Assembly: GCF_002150735.1 (NCBI RefSeq)
Contig: NZ_MUKA01000095.1
Coordinates: 1 to 33,920 of the forward strand
Direction: 5' to 3'
Origin: Streptomyces africanus
GTDB lineage: Bacteria; Actinomycetota; Actinomycetes; Streptomycetales; Streptomycetaceae
Length of the DNA stretch: 33,920 bases
Shown here in pieces: positions 1-7,579 of the stretch. The notes beneath the pieces were generated by a model. It saw nothing but the letters and a program-made list of their open reading frames with translations. It had not been told where the DNA came from and searched no databases. The position numbers and the translations under genes were made by a program. The first letter of the stretch is position 1, and each line of letters starts with the position of its first letter.

Positions 1-84
1 GAACCTGATGATCACCCGGTCCAGCCGGGTGACCGGCTTGCGCCCCTCGGCGATGTCGCCGGGGTCCATGGCTACAACTGTCAT
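1..84 (-). CDS. 2-oxoacid:ferredoxin oxidoreductase alpha subunit, N-terminal fragment
   Basis: An open frame runs from an ATG at 84 leftward off the window edge (28 codons), with an alternative in-frame ATG at 69. It ends in the residues RLDRVIIRF. From memory, this leads into the pyruvate/2-oxoglutarate:ferredoxin oxidoreductase gamma/alpha domain in Streptomyces KorA-type proteins, which convert 2-oxoglutarate (or another 2-oxoacid) to the acyl-CoA with ferredoxin as acceptor. Only the leader is present, so no cofactor motif can be checked. If correct, this is a core-metabolism gene transcribed away from the cluster and it marks the left border. The assignment rests on a short recognised string. 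Confidence 0.55.
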   Translation of the reverse strand, partial: MTVVAMDPGDIAEGRKPVTRLDRVIIRF

Positions 85-436
85 GTCGGTAGTGACTCCA
101 GAGTCGTCCTGACCACGAGCACCCGCCAGGCATCGCTGAGCTGGGAGGAGGTTCTGACCCCCGGCAACTGCCTGACAACGGCACGAGTGGAACCCGGCCC
201 GCGGCCGGCGGGCAAGGCGGTCCCCAGGGCTTCGTCAAGTGTCCGCTCAGGCAGGGCGCGCCCGGGTGGGCGGGCAAGCTGACATAGTGCGGGCGAGGGC
301 CGGGTACGGTTCCGCGTCCGTCGCTACGCTGCAACGGCCATCGCCGTGCGATCAGGCATCCGGACCGGTCCGGTGGCCCGTGCCCGGGGATGGCGCTCCC
401 CATTCGTCGTGCGACACGGAGGACGTCTTGCCAGCG
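85..436. other. Divergent intergenic region, no gene seen
   Basis: About 350 bases lie between the leftward korA-like start and the rightward LLM-type gene. The frame of the downstream gene stays open upstream to 239, but that extension is Arg/Ala/Gly-rich, has no family similarity that I recognise, and precedes the conserved MKVGISLP start. I see no RNA gene or strong hairpin. It must hold the promoters for both flanking genes, but I cannot place them. Confidence 0.5.
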
Positions 437-1336
437 ATGAAAGTCGGCATTTCCCTGCCCACCATGGCCGACCTGGCGCCGAAGGGCTTCCCAGGCATAG
501 CGGCCGGCGCCCGCCACGTCGAACAGGCCGGTCTGGACTCCGTGTCCGTGTCCGACTTCATCATGGGCAACGGCACGCCGGCCCTGGAGGCCACCGTCGC
601 CCTCTCGGCCGCCGCCGCCGTGACCACTCGGGTGGAGCTGCGGTTCGGCGTCCTGGTGCTGCCGTTGCGGAACATCGCCTGGACCGCCGCCCAGATCGGT
701 ACGTTGCAGCACCTGTCCGGCAACCGCGTCGTCCTCGGGGTCGGGTCGGGCGGAGCGCCCGGGACGCCGTTCTGGCAGGCCGTCGGCGCTGCTCCGGAGG
801 GCCGCAACGCCCGGTTGGTGCGCGCCCTGGAGCTGCTGCCGGGCCTGCTGACCGGCGAGGAGACGACACTGCCGGACGGCCCCGCTGTGACGCTGGCGCC
901 GGCCGTACCGGCACCCCCGGTGCTGATCGGCGGCAACTCCGACGGCGCGATCCGGCGTGCCGCGCTGCACGCGGACGGCTGGCTGCCGTCCATGGTGCCC
1001 CCGGCGACGGTGGCCCGCGGCGTCGCGAGGCTGCGGGAGATCGCCGAGGAGGCGGGGCGGCCCGCGCCGCGCACCACGGTGTGGCTCCACGCCGGACTGG
1101 GCGACGACGAGTCCGTGCGCTCGGCGCGTGTGGCGTTCGAGAAGAGTCTGGTGGACATGTACGGGCTGTCTCCCGAGGAGGCGCCGCTGGTGCCGATCGG
1201 CGGCAGCCCGAAGGAGGCCGCCGAGCGGTTCGCCGCCTACGCGGAGGCCGGCGCCGATCACCTCGACCTCGTGGTCGACGGCGGCGACTGGCAGCAGCAG
1301 GTGGAGCTGATCGCAGAGGCGCGCGCCCTGCTGTGA
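437..1336 (+). CDS. LLM-class (luciferase-like) F420/flavin-dependent oxidoreductase
   Basis: The 299-residue protein has the bacterial luciferase-like TIM-barrel pattern: MKVGISLP beta-1 start, DSVSVSDF at residues 34-41, VVLGVGSGG at 98-106 and a VLIGGNS segment near 165. In actinobacteria these enzymes mostly use reduced F420 (sometimes FMN) for hydride transfer or monooxygenation. I cannot tell which applies here. The start was chosen at the ATG where family similarity begins. A GGAGG at 418-422 is better spaced (5 nt) for an in-frame TTG at 428, which would add only three residues. It stands alone between the korA-like gene and a strong terminator, so membership in the pathway is plausible but unproven. 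Confidence 0.8.
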   Translation: MKVGISLPTMADLAPKGFPGIAAGARHVEQAGLDSVSVSDFIMGNGTPALEATVALSAAAAVTTRVELRFGVLVLPLRNIAWTAAQIGTLQHLSGNRVVLGVGSGGAPGTPFWQAVGAAPEGRNARLVRALELLPGLLTGEETTLPDGPAVTLAPAVPAPPVLIGGNSDGAIRRAALHADGWLPSMVPPATVARGVARLREIAEEAGRPAPRTTVWLHAGLGDDESVRSARVAFEKSLVDMYGLSPEEAPLVPIGGSPKEAAERFAAYAEAGADHLDLVVDGGDWQQQVELIAEARALL

Positions 1337-1393
1337 CGTGCGGACCGCCCCGGCCGAGTCCTGGCGCCCGGCGGGGGCGGTCGCGATGACGAA

Positions 1394-1436
1394 CGAAGCG
1401 GGCTGTGCGACCCGGTGGGTCGCACAGCCCGCTTCG
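1394..1436. terminator. Bidirectional terminator hairpin
   Basis: A perfect 20-bp inverted repeat (arms 1394-1413 and 1417-1436) with a 3-nt loop lies between the convergent LLM oxidoreductase and BBE oxidase genes. There is no U-tract, as is usual for high-GC actinomycete terminators, and the position fits termination in both directions. Confidence 0.85.
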
Positions 1437-1451
1437 TGGGTGGTGTGGGTG

Positions 1452-3074
1452 TCACCTGCCCGGCAGCTCGATGGACTGCCGGTGGTGGAAGACGTTGCGC
1501 GGGTCCCAGGCCGCCTTGACCTTCTGCAGCCGCGCGTAGTTGCCCTTGTAGTACAGCTGATGCCAGGGGATGCCGGACTTGTTGAACCCCGGGTCGCTCA
1601 GATCGCTGTCCGGATAGTTGATGTAGCAGCCGTCCGTGACGTCGTTGGGCACGGGCACGCCGCCGGTGTCGGCGTACACGTCGCGGTAGATGTCGCGCAG
1701 CCATGCGATGTTGGCCTCGTCCTTGTCGGCGTGGTGCCAGTAGGACTCGTAGAACATCACCAGGTGCGAGTCGCGGTGCGGCGCCGGGGTCTCGGTCGGG
1801 CCCAGTGCGTTGATGCGCCCGCCCGCGGAGGCCAGCACGATGTAGCTGTAGGCGTTGTCGTAGTCCTTGCGCGTCAGGTGCTTGTAGAGCGCGTCGATCT
1901 GGCGCTGGGGGAAGACGTCCTTGACGAACGCGGACTTGTGGAAGGTGCGCAGGTTCGGGTTGTTGAGGGTCTCACCGCCGGTGGTGCTGTAGGTGGTGGC
2001 CTTCATGAACGGCAGGTTCTGCGAGTCGCGCCAGTTCGGCTCGGCGCCCATGGCCTCGCTGAGGAAGTCGACGAAGGCGTCCATCCGCTGCTGGGCGCCG
2101 GGCTTGTCGGCGTCGATCTGCGCCACCAGGAAGAGGGTGCCCGCGGACACGTGGTTGAGGAACAGCCAGTGCCCGAGGTCCAGGTAGTCGGAGTCGAGGG
2201 AGGCGTTGTCCTTGGACCAACGGCTGTACTTGCGCAGCAGGTTGGTGAAGCCGGCCTCGGTGATCTGCTCCCAGGGCCAGGTGACCTGCGTGTAGACGAC
2301 CCTGGAGGGCGGCCGGGGCAGCAGCCGGCTCGGGTCGTTGCCCTTGGCTCCGCGGCTGCGCAGCCAGTACTTGGTGACGATGCCGAAGTTGCCGCCGCCA
2401 CCGCCGGCCAGCGCCCACAGCAGGTCACGGTTGGGGTCGTTCGGCTCCCTGGTGGCCACGACGGCCCGCACCCGGCCCTTGCGGTCGACCGTGACGACCT
2501 CGGCGGCGTACACGTGATCGATGACGATGCCGTGCGCCCGGGACAGGACGCCGTAGCCGCCGCCCGCGAAGTGACCGCCCGCGCCGACGCTGTGGCAGCC
2601 ACCGCCGGGAATCGTCACGCCCCACCCGTTGTGCAGCGTCTCGTAGATGTCCAGGAGGGTGGCGCCCGGCTCGACGAAGAAGGCGCGCCGCCGCTCGTCG
2701 TAGCCGACCCGGTTCATCAGCCGCAGGTCGGCGATGATCTGAGCTTCCTTGTTGAAGACGAAGTCCTCGAAGCAGTGACCGCCACTGCGCACCACGATCC
2801 GTTTGCCGGCCTGGACGGCCTCGCGCACCACCTGGACCACCTGCTGTGTGGTGGCCGGCAGGCGGACGGCCTCGGGGGTGCCGACAAGGCGGGCGTTCAT
2901 GCCGGACACCATGTCGGCGTAGCGGGCGTCACCGGGCCTGACCGTGGGGATCGCGCCGGTGGCGGCCTCGGGGGCGGCGTGCGCGGCGGGTGAGAAGGTT
3001 CCGAGTGTGGTGACGGTCCCGGAGGTGGCCACGGCGGCGCCCGCTCCGGCCATGAACCGTCGTCTGTTCAACAT
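1452..3074 (-). CDS. Tat-exported FAD-linked (BBE-type) oxidase
   Basis: This is a 540-residue berberine-bridge-enzyme/PCMH-type flavoprotein. The N-terminus is a twin-arginine signal (NRRRF at 3-7, hydrophobic stretch, AHA-A cleavage site near 33), so the mature enzyme should be outside the membrane. His100 in VRSGGHCFEDF and Cys160 in GGGCHSVGAGGH match the two flavin attachment residues of bicovalent family members. The C-terminus has the BBE signature YINYPDSDL and the NVFHHRQSI end. Family members such as the aclacinomycin oxidase AknOx oxidise deoxysugars of finished glycosides, and in a cluster that builds a deoxysugar that is a reasonable late-step guess. An in-frame ATG at 3122 would precede the Tat motif. 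I chose 3074 because it places the RR motif near the terminus. Confidence 0.88.
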   Translation of the reverse strand: MLNRRRFMAGAGAAVATSGTVTTLGTFSPAAHAAPEAATGAIPTVRPGDARYADMVSGMNARLVGTPEAVRLPATTQQVVQVVREAVQAGKRIVVRSGGHCFEDFVFNKEAQIIADLRLMNRVGYDERRRAFFVEPGATLLDIYETLHNGWGVTIPGGGCHSVGAGGHFAGGGYGVLSRAHGIVIDHVYAAEVVTVDRKGRVRAVVATREPNDPNRDLLWALAGGGGGNFGIVTKYWLRSRGAKGNDPSRLLPRPPSRVVYTQVTWPWEQITEAGFTNLLRKYSRWSKDNASLDSDYLDLGHWLFLNHVSAGTLFLVAQIDADKPGAQQRMDAFVDFLSEAMGAEPNWRDSQNLPFMKATTYSTTGGETLNNPNLRTFHKSAFVKDVFPQRQIDALYKHLTRKDYDNAYSYIVLASAGGRINALGPTETPAPHRDSHLVMFYESYWHHADKDEANIAWLRDIYRDVYADTGGVPVPNDVTDGCYINYPDSDLSDPGFNKSGIPWHQLYYKGNYARLQKVKAAWDPRNVFHHRQSIELPGR

Positions 3075-3287
3075 AGTCACATGCAGCTCCATTCGGCGAG
3101 CGCATCCGGTCTGGGTTGCCAAGCGGCCCCAGCGTGCCCACGGCCCGGCAGCGCTGACACGGAAGCCGCACGTTTATGTCAAGTAGCGCCTGTAGCCGTT
3201 ACGTTGAGGTGAAGCCGGGCGGGGCCAGGTGACACACTGTGGGCGCGTCCACCGGCCCGCGGATCGTGGCGCGGCAGGATCGGACCC

Positions 3288-4265
3288 ATGATTGCCGCCT
3301 ACATAGAACAGTTCGGGCCGCCGGACGTGATCCGGTACGGCGAGCTGCCCACGCCCCGGCCGGGATCGACGGACGTCCTCGTCGACGTCGAGGTCAGCGC
3401 GGTCAACCACGTCGACACCTTCGTGCGTTCGGGTGCCTGGCGCACCGATGTGCCGCTGCCGTTCGTGGTCGGGCGGGACCTCGTGGGCACCGTGGCCGCG
3501 ACCGGTCCGGCCGTGACCGGTTTCACCCTCGGGGACCGGGTGTGGTGCAACAGCCTGGGCTACGCCGGCCGGCAGGGCGCCGCGGCCGAGCGGGCGCTGG
3601 TCACCGCCGACCGGTTGTACCGGTTGCCCGCCGGGGTGCCGGCGGCCGAGGCCGTGGCCGTGGCGCATCCGGCGGCGACGGCGTATCTGGCGCTGTTCAC
3701 GCACGGCCGGCTGCGGGTGGGCGAGACGGTGGTCGTCGTGGGAGCGGGCGGAAACGTGGGCAGCGCCCTGGTGCTCATGGCGTCGCGGGCCGGCGCCCGG
3801 GTCGTCGCGGTGGCGGGCGCGGACAGCGCGAAGCGGGTGCGGGCGCTGGGCGCCGAGGTCTTCGTCGACTACCGGGACGCCCGGCCGGCCGACCGGATCC
3901 GCGAGGCGGCGCCCTCGGGTGTCGACATGTACGTGGACACCTCCGCGCGCAACGATCTGACGACCGCGGTCGATCTGCTGGCCAGGCGGGGCAGGATCGT
4001 GCTGCTCTCGGGGCTGACGGCGGCTCCCACGCTGCCCGTGGGCCGGCTGTATGTGAAGGACTGCTCGATCGTCGGCTTCGCCATCTCGCAGGCGTCCGTG
4101 GGTGAACTCGCCGAGGCGGCCGGGTTCATCTCCCGCCTCCTCGCGGACGGTTCGCTGCGGCCGCCCGCCGTGCACGCGTTGCCGCTGAGCGCGGCCGCGG
4201 AGGCCCACCGCCTCGTCGAGGAGGGCAAGGCCCAGGGCAAGATCGTCCTGCACCACGACGGGTAG
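3288..4265 (+). CDS. Zinc-free MDR quinone oxidoreductase (zeta-crystallin-like)
   Basis: The 325-residue medium-chain dehydrogenase/reductase begins MIAAYIEQFGPPDVIRYGEL, typical of NADPH:quinone reductases. The GroES-like half contains VSAVNHVDTFVRSG and PFVVGRDLVGTV. The nucleotide-binding half has GAGGNVGS near 150 (family usually GAxGGVG) followed by a typical adenosine-binding strand. No structural-zinc Cys cluster is present. The gene diverges from the BBE oxidase across 213 bp (3075-3287) that should hold both promoters. Likely chemistry is NADPH-dependent reduction of a quinone or enone. The substrate is unknown, and a link to the cluster product is inferred only from position. Confidence 0.85.
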   Translation: MIAAYIEQFGPPDVIRYGELPTPRPGSTDVLVDVEVSAVNHVDTFVRSGAWRTDVPLPFVVGRDLVGTVAATGPAVTGFTLGDRVWCNSLGYAGRQGAAAERALVTADRLYRLPAGVPAAEAVAVAHPAATAYLALFTHGRLRVGETVVVVGAGGNVGSALVLMASRAGARVVAVAGADSAKRVRALGAEVFVDYRDARPADRIREAAPSGVDMYVDTSARNDLTTAVDLLARRGRIVLLSGLTAAPTLPVGRLYVKDCSIVGFAISQASVGELAEAAGFISRLLADGSLRPPAVHALPLSAAAEAHRLVEEGKAQGKIVLHHDG

Positions 4266-4463
4266 GGCGTCGGCGAGGGGCGTTTCGCTGGGCGGGGCCG
4301 CGTCGGCCGGACGACCAGGCCGCCCGGGGGTACGGCGGCCGGACCACCACGCCGCCCCGGGGCCGGGCGGCCGAACTCGGAGCCGGGTCGGCCGAGCCGT
4401 GAACCTGACCAATCCTGGGTCCGGTATCTGACGCCCGGTGCGGGCTGCTGCGACGCTTTCGGC

Positions 4464-4656
4464 ATGGCTTCCATCATCGAAAAGAGCCCCCTCTTCGAAG
4501 TTCACGGATGCCCGCGTGGTCACCGCTGAACCGGGTTGTGCCTTCCGCTGGATGATGCTGTCCCACGCGGGCGCCGATCAGGAGAGCCTCTGGGGTTTCG
4601 GCATCGAGCCGGCCGGCGGCGGGACCGTGCTGACCCATCACTTCGTCGCGTCCTGA
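4464..4656 (+). pseudogene. SRPBCC-family (polyketide cyclase-like) remnant, frameshifted
   Basis: The frame through about 4498-4656 encodes ARVVTAEPGCAFRW, then WGFGIEPAGGGTVLTHHF. This matches the middle-to-late strands of an SRPBCC/Polyketide_cyc2 domain, which normally spans about 150 residues. The stop at 4656 removes the C-terminal helix. An ATG at 4464 opens a plausible family start (MASIIEKSPLFEV) but in another frame, ending after 21 codons at 4529. The two pieces together lack roughly half of the domain. The simplest reading is a gene broken by an internal deletion plus frameshift. The preceding 4266-4463 shows no gene. The remnant sits just upstream of the acid ligase and may now act only as its leader. 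Confidence 0.5.
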
Positions 4657-4687
4657 TCGCTCTTTTCCTTCGACCCAGAGGATCCGC

Positions 4688-6247
4688 ATGTTTCTCCAGC
4701 GCATCGCGAACAAAGGAATACGCCTGGGCACATTGTTCGACCGGGCGGCCGAGAAGCACCCGGCGAGCCCGCTGATTCTCGACCACGCACTGGACATCGC
4801 GCCGGAGCGTGGCACGCGGCTGACGCTCACCGAGGTGGCCGCGCTCGTCGACGACTTCGCGTCCCGGCTGTGGGCCGCGGGTGTGCGCACCGGTGACCGC
4901 GTGGTCGTCCACAAGACCAACGGCTTCGACATCACCCTGCTCGCCTGCTCGACGGCCCGTATCGGCGCGCTGCCGGTGCTGCTGTCCCCGAAGCTCGACG
5001 GGGCGACGGTGGCCGAGCTGCTGCGCCGGATCGACATGCCCTTCCTGGTGACCGATCAGACCAAGCTCGACAACGACCTGCCCCCGGAGGTCTCCGGCCT
5101 GGCCCGTGAGCTGCTGCTGGCCTCCGGCGAGCACGAGGGCGCGGTCGAGTTGGCGTCGCTCGCCGGCAGCCCGCGCATCCAGCCGGCGGTGATGTCGCCG
5201 GACCACCCCACGCTGATCACCCACACCTCCGGCACCACCGGCGTGCCGAAGCTGGCCGTGCACACCGGCCGCACCTTTGAGGCCCGGTACCGCCCGCAGG
5301 GCACGGTCGCCAAGCTGGTCGCGTCCAGTGAACCCGTGGCGATCCACGTGTCGTTCGTGCACTCGCGCATGTTCACGGCACTGCCCATCTCCATCCTCCA
5401 GGGCCACCCGGTCATCATCCTGCGCGAGGACGATCCGCAGATGGTGGGCGACCTGTTCGGCCAGGTCCCGCCCGGGCTGATCGAGGCGCACCCCAACACC
5501 TTCATGCGGTGGGAGGAACTGGCCGACGATCCACGGGCCCCGCTGGCGAAGGTCAAGTACTTCAGTTCGACCTTCGACGCCATTCACCCGCGCACGGTGC
5601 ACCGGCTGCTGAGCGCCTCCCGCCGGAGCGGCGCCACGTTCATCCAGATGTACGGGCAGAGCGAGGTGGGTCCCATCGCCGGCCGCACCTACAGCCCCAA
5701 GAGGGGCGCGGAGGCGGAGGGCCGCTGTGTGGGCCGGCCGTTCCCCGGGATGACCGCGGTGCGCGTGGTCAGCCGCGACGGCAAGCCGCCCACCAAGTCC
5801 TCCCCCGGCTTCATCGAGGTCAGGAGCAACGGACGGATCGTCACCTACCTCGGGGAGCACGGGCGCTGGGAGAAGCAGGCCGACGGCGACTGGTGGCGCA
5901 TGGGCGATGTCGGTTACCGCACCAAGTGGGGCTGCCTGCACCTGCTGGACCGGGAGGTGGACGAGATCCCGGGCATCGACAGCACGCTGGAGATCGAGGA
6001 CAAGCTGTTCGCCAGGCTGCCCGAGCTGACCGAGGCGGTCATCGTGCCCGGGCCGGACGGAAGGCCGGTGCCGGTGGTGTCGACGCGGGGCGACCGTCCG
6101 CTCGATCCGGTGGCGTGGAAGACCGCGGTGGTCGACCTGCCGCCGATGGCCGAGCCGGTGCAGTGGCGCCTGGAGGACCTGCCGCAGACGGCCACCACCA
6201 AGATCAAGCGTCTGGAGCTGCTGAAGCAGTTGCAGGACCAGGGCTGA
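4688..6247 (+). CDS. AMP-forming acyl-CoA synthetase / carboxylic acid ligase
   Basis: The 519-residue ANL-superfamily enzyme has the phosphate-binding loop HTSGTTGVPK at 179-188, an A5-like MYGQSEVGP motif, the A7-A8 region MGDVGYRTKWGCLHLLDREVDEI and a C-terminal catalytic-lysine segment TATTKIKR. There is no carrier domain, so it probably makes an acyl-adenylate for transfer to CoA or a separate carrier. The conserved hinge has DREVDEIPG rather than the usual D(R)xKDxI. The start at 4688 follows an AGAGGA Shine-Dalgarno sequence. It may activate the acceptor acid or a carboxylated terpenoid. The substrate cannot be deduced. Confidence 0.85.
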   Translation: MFLQRIANKGIRLGTLFDRAAEKHPASPLILDHALDIAPERGTRLTLTEVAALVDDFASRLWAAGVRTGDRVVVHKTNGFDITLLACSTARIGALPVLLSPKLDGATVAELLRRIDMPFLVTDQTKLDNDLPPEVSGLARELLLASGEHEGAVELASLAGSPRIQPAVMSPDHPTLITHTSGTTGVPKLAVHTGRTFEARYRPQGTVAKLVASSEPVAIHVSFVHSRMFTALPISILQGHPVIILREDDPQMVGDLFGQVPPGLIEAHPNTFMRWEELADDPRAPLAKVKYFSSTFDAIHPRTVHRLLSASRRSGATFIQMYGQSEVGPIAGRTYSPKRGAEAEGRCVGRPFPGMTAVRVVSRDGKPPTKSSPGFIEVRSNGRIVTYLGEHGRWEKQADGDWWRMGDVGYRTKWGCLHLLDREVDEIPGIDSTLEIEDKLFARLPELTEAVIVPGPDGRPVPVVSTRGDRPLDPVAWKTAVVDLPPMAEPVQWRLEDLPQTATTKIKRLELLKQLQDQG

Positions 6248-6558
6248 CCGGCCCGGCGGCCCGGGGCGCGCGGCACCCGGGGTGAGCGGACGTCCCTACA
6301 GGCGTCTGCCCCCCTTCTTCGGGCTCCGGTGCCGGGGGGGACGCGGCGCAGCGGCCTTTCGTGCCGCTCGCTGAGGAGCGGACTTGACGCAGTCGCCGAC
6401 GCCGCGGGGCGCACGGCGCCCTGCATGGGGCATGGTCGTCGCTCCGGAGCCGTCGACCCGCTGCTCCCCCGCCACCGGCACGGGCGCAACGGCCGCACGG
6501 CCCGACGTCAGCCGACCCGCTTTTTTCCGAGGTGACCGGCGAGAGGAGAGGCCACGGC
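6248..6558. other. Intergenic region between ligase and MpaB-like oxygenase, no gene seen
   Basis: About 310 bases of very GC-rich sequence contain several weak, overlapping G/C inverted repeats but no clean terminator like those elsewhere in the window. Short frames here lack both a ribosome-binding site and recognisable sequence. The gap is large enough for a separate promoter for the downstream oxygenase gene. Confidence 0.4.
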
Positions 6559-7494
6559 ATGGCCATGGACAGGAACGCACGTTATGCCCGGCTCCGTGAG
6601 ATCCAGGGCATGGACGTCAAGGAGGAGTACAGCCGCATCTGGTGGCTCGACATGGGCTACGAGTTCCCGTGGGACTTCAGCGTCGCGGGCGCGCTGGCGT
6701 TCTGCAACAGCGTCGCGCCGCCGCAGATGGCGGCGCTCCTGGTGCGGACCGGGGAGCTGACCCAGAACACGCAGCGGCGCATGGAGCACTTCGCCCTGAT
6801 CAGCCTGGAGATGGTGCGGCGGGGGTTCAAGGACGAGCGCGGCCGGGCGGCGGCGCGGCAGATGAACCGCATCCACAAGAACGCGGTCCGGCACATCAGC
6901 GACGACAAGAAGAAGTGGAGCATCAGCAACGAGGAGTACCTGTTCGTCCTCGCCACCAGCATGCTGATACAGATCCGCTGGGTGGACCGGTACGGCTGGC
7001 GGCCGCTGAGCGACCAGGAGCGGACCGCGGCCTATCTGCACATGCGCGAACAGGGCGAGCTGATGGGCCTGAAGGACATCCCGGGCTCGTTCGAGGAGTT
7101 CGCCCGGTTCCACGACGACTACGTCGAGCGGACTTTCGCGTACTCGCCGGAGGCCGTGACGCTGTGGCAGGTACTGCGGAACACCGTCATCGAACCGATG
7201 GCCGGATGGCTCCCGAAACGGCTCCAGCCACTGGGCCGCAAGGCGGCGGCCGCGGCTCTTCCGGCGCTCCTGACACCGCACATGCGCAAGGCGTTCGGCG
7301 TGCCGGAGCCGTCCCGGCCGCTGCGGCTCGCGGTGGACACCGCGCTGAGGCTGCGGGCCGCGTACGTGCGCCGGCAGCCGCCGCGTGTGGAGGCCGCCTA
7401 CCCCGATCCACTGCCCACCCCGAGCTTCCCCACGGGTGAGTTCAAGATCGAGGAGCTGGGCCCCGAGCACACGGTCGGGCGCACCGCCCGCTGA
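6559..7494 (+). CDS. MpaB-family oxygenase (DUF2236, ER-bound oxygenase mpaB/Lcp-like)
   Basis: The 311-residue protein carries the DUF2236 signature. RIHKNAV at 104-110 corresponds to the family heme-ligand helix (His106 is the candidate ligand). It is followed by EEYLFVLATSMLIQIRW, the YGWRPLSDQE turn, YLHMREQGELMGLKDIP and a phenylalanine-rich EEFARFHDDY helix. Known relatives cleave C=C bonds: MpaB shortens the farnesyl chain in mycophenolic acid biosynthesis and Lcp cleaves polyisoprene. Next to a UbiA protein and a prenyl diphosphate synthase, cleavage or oxidation of an isoprenoid chain is an attractive role, but it is inference. The ATG at 6559 has GAGGAGAG 8 nt upstream. A longer in-frame start at 6532 is less likely. 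Confidence 0.75.
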   Translation: MAMDRNARYARLREIQGMDVKEEYSRIWWLDMGYEFPWDFSVAGALAFCNSVAPPQMAALLVRTGELTQNTQRRMEHFALISLEMVRRGFKDERGRAAARQMNRIHKNAVRHISDDKKKWSISNEEYLFVLATSMLIQIRWVDRYGWRPLSDQERTAAYLHMREQGELMGLKDIPGSFEEFARFHDDYVERTFAYSPEAVTLWQVLRNTVIEPMAGWLPKRLQPLGRKAAAAALPALLTPHMRKAFGVPEPSRPLRLAVDTALRLRAAYVRRQPPRVEAAYPDPLPTPSFPTGEFKIEELGPEHTVGRTAR

Positions 7495-7519
7495 GTGCCC
7501 GGCGGCACGGCAGCCCCAT

Positions 7520-7558
7520 GACTGAGCGGCACACGGTCGGACCGTGTGCCGCTCAGTC
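7520..7558. terminator. Bidirectional terminator hairpin
   Basis: A perfect 19-bp inverted repeat (7520-7538 with 7540-7558) around a single central base lies in the 85-bp gap between the convergent MpaB-like gene and the Gfo/Idh gene. The apical few pairs would open to form the loop. Its position suits termination of both operons. Confidence 0.85.
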
Positions 7559-7579
7559 GTGCGCCGCCCGGCGTCGTTC

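Noticed and set aside
1338..2993. Long plus-strand open frame opposite the BBE oxidase
   Set aside because: It is a GC-bias shadow rich in Val, Gly, Asp and Arg with no family motifs. The minus frame has a Tat signal and both flavin-attachment residues.
3174..4523. 449-codon minus frame opposite the quinone reductase
   Set aside because: Arg/His/Pro/Gly-rich composition without domain motifs. The plus frame is a clear MDR protein.
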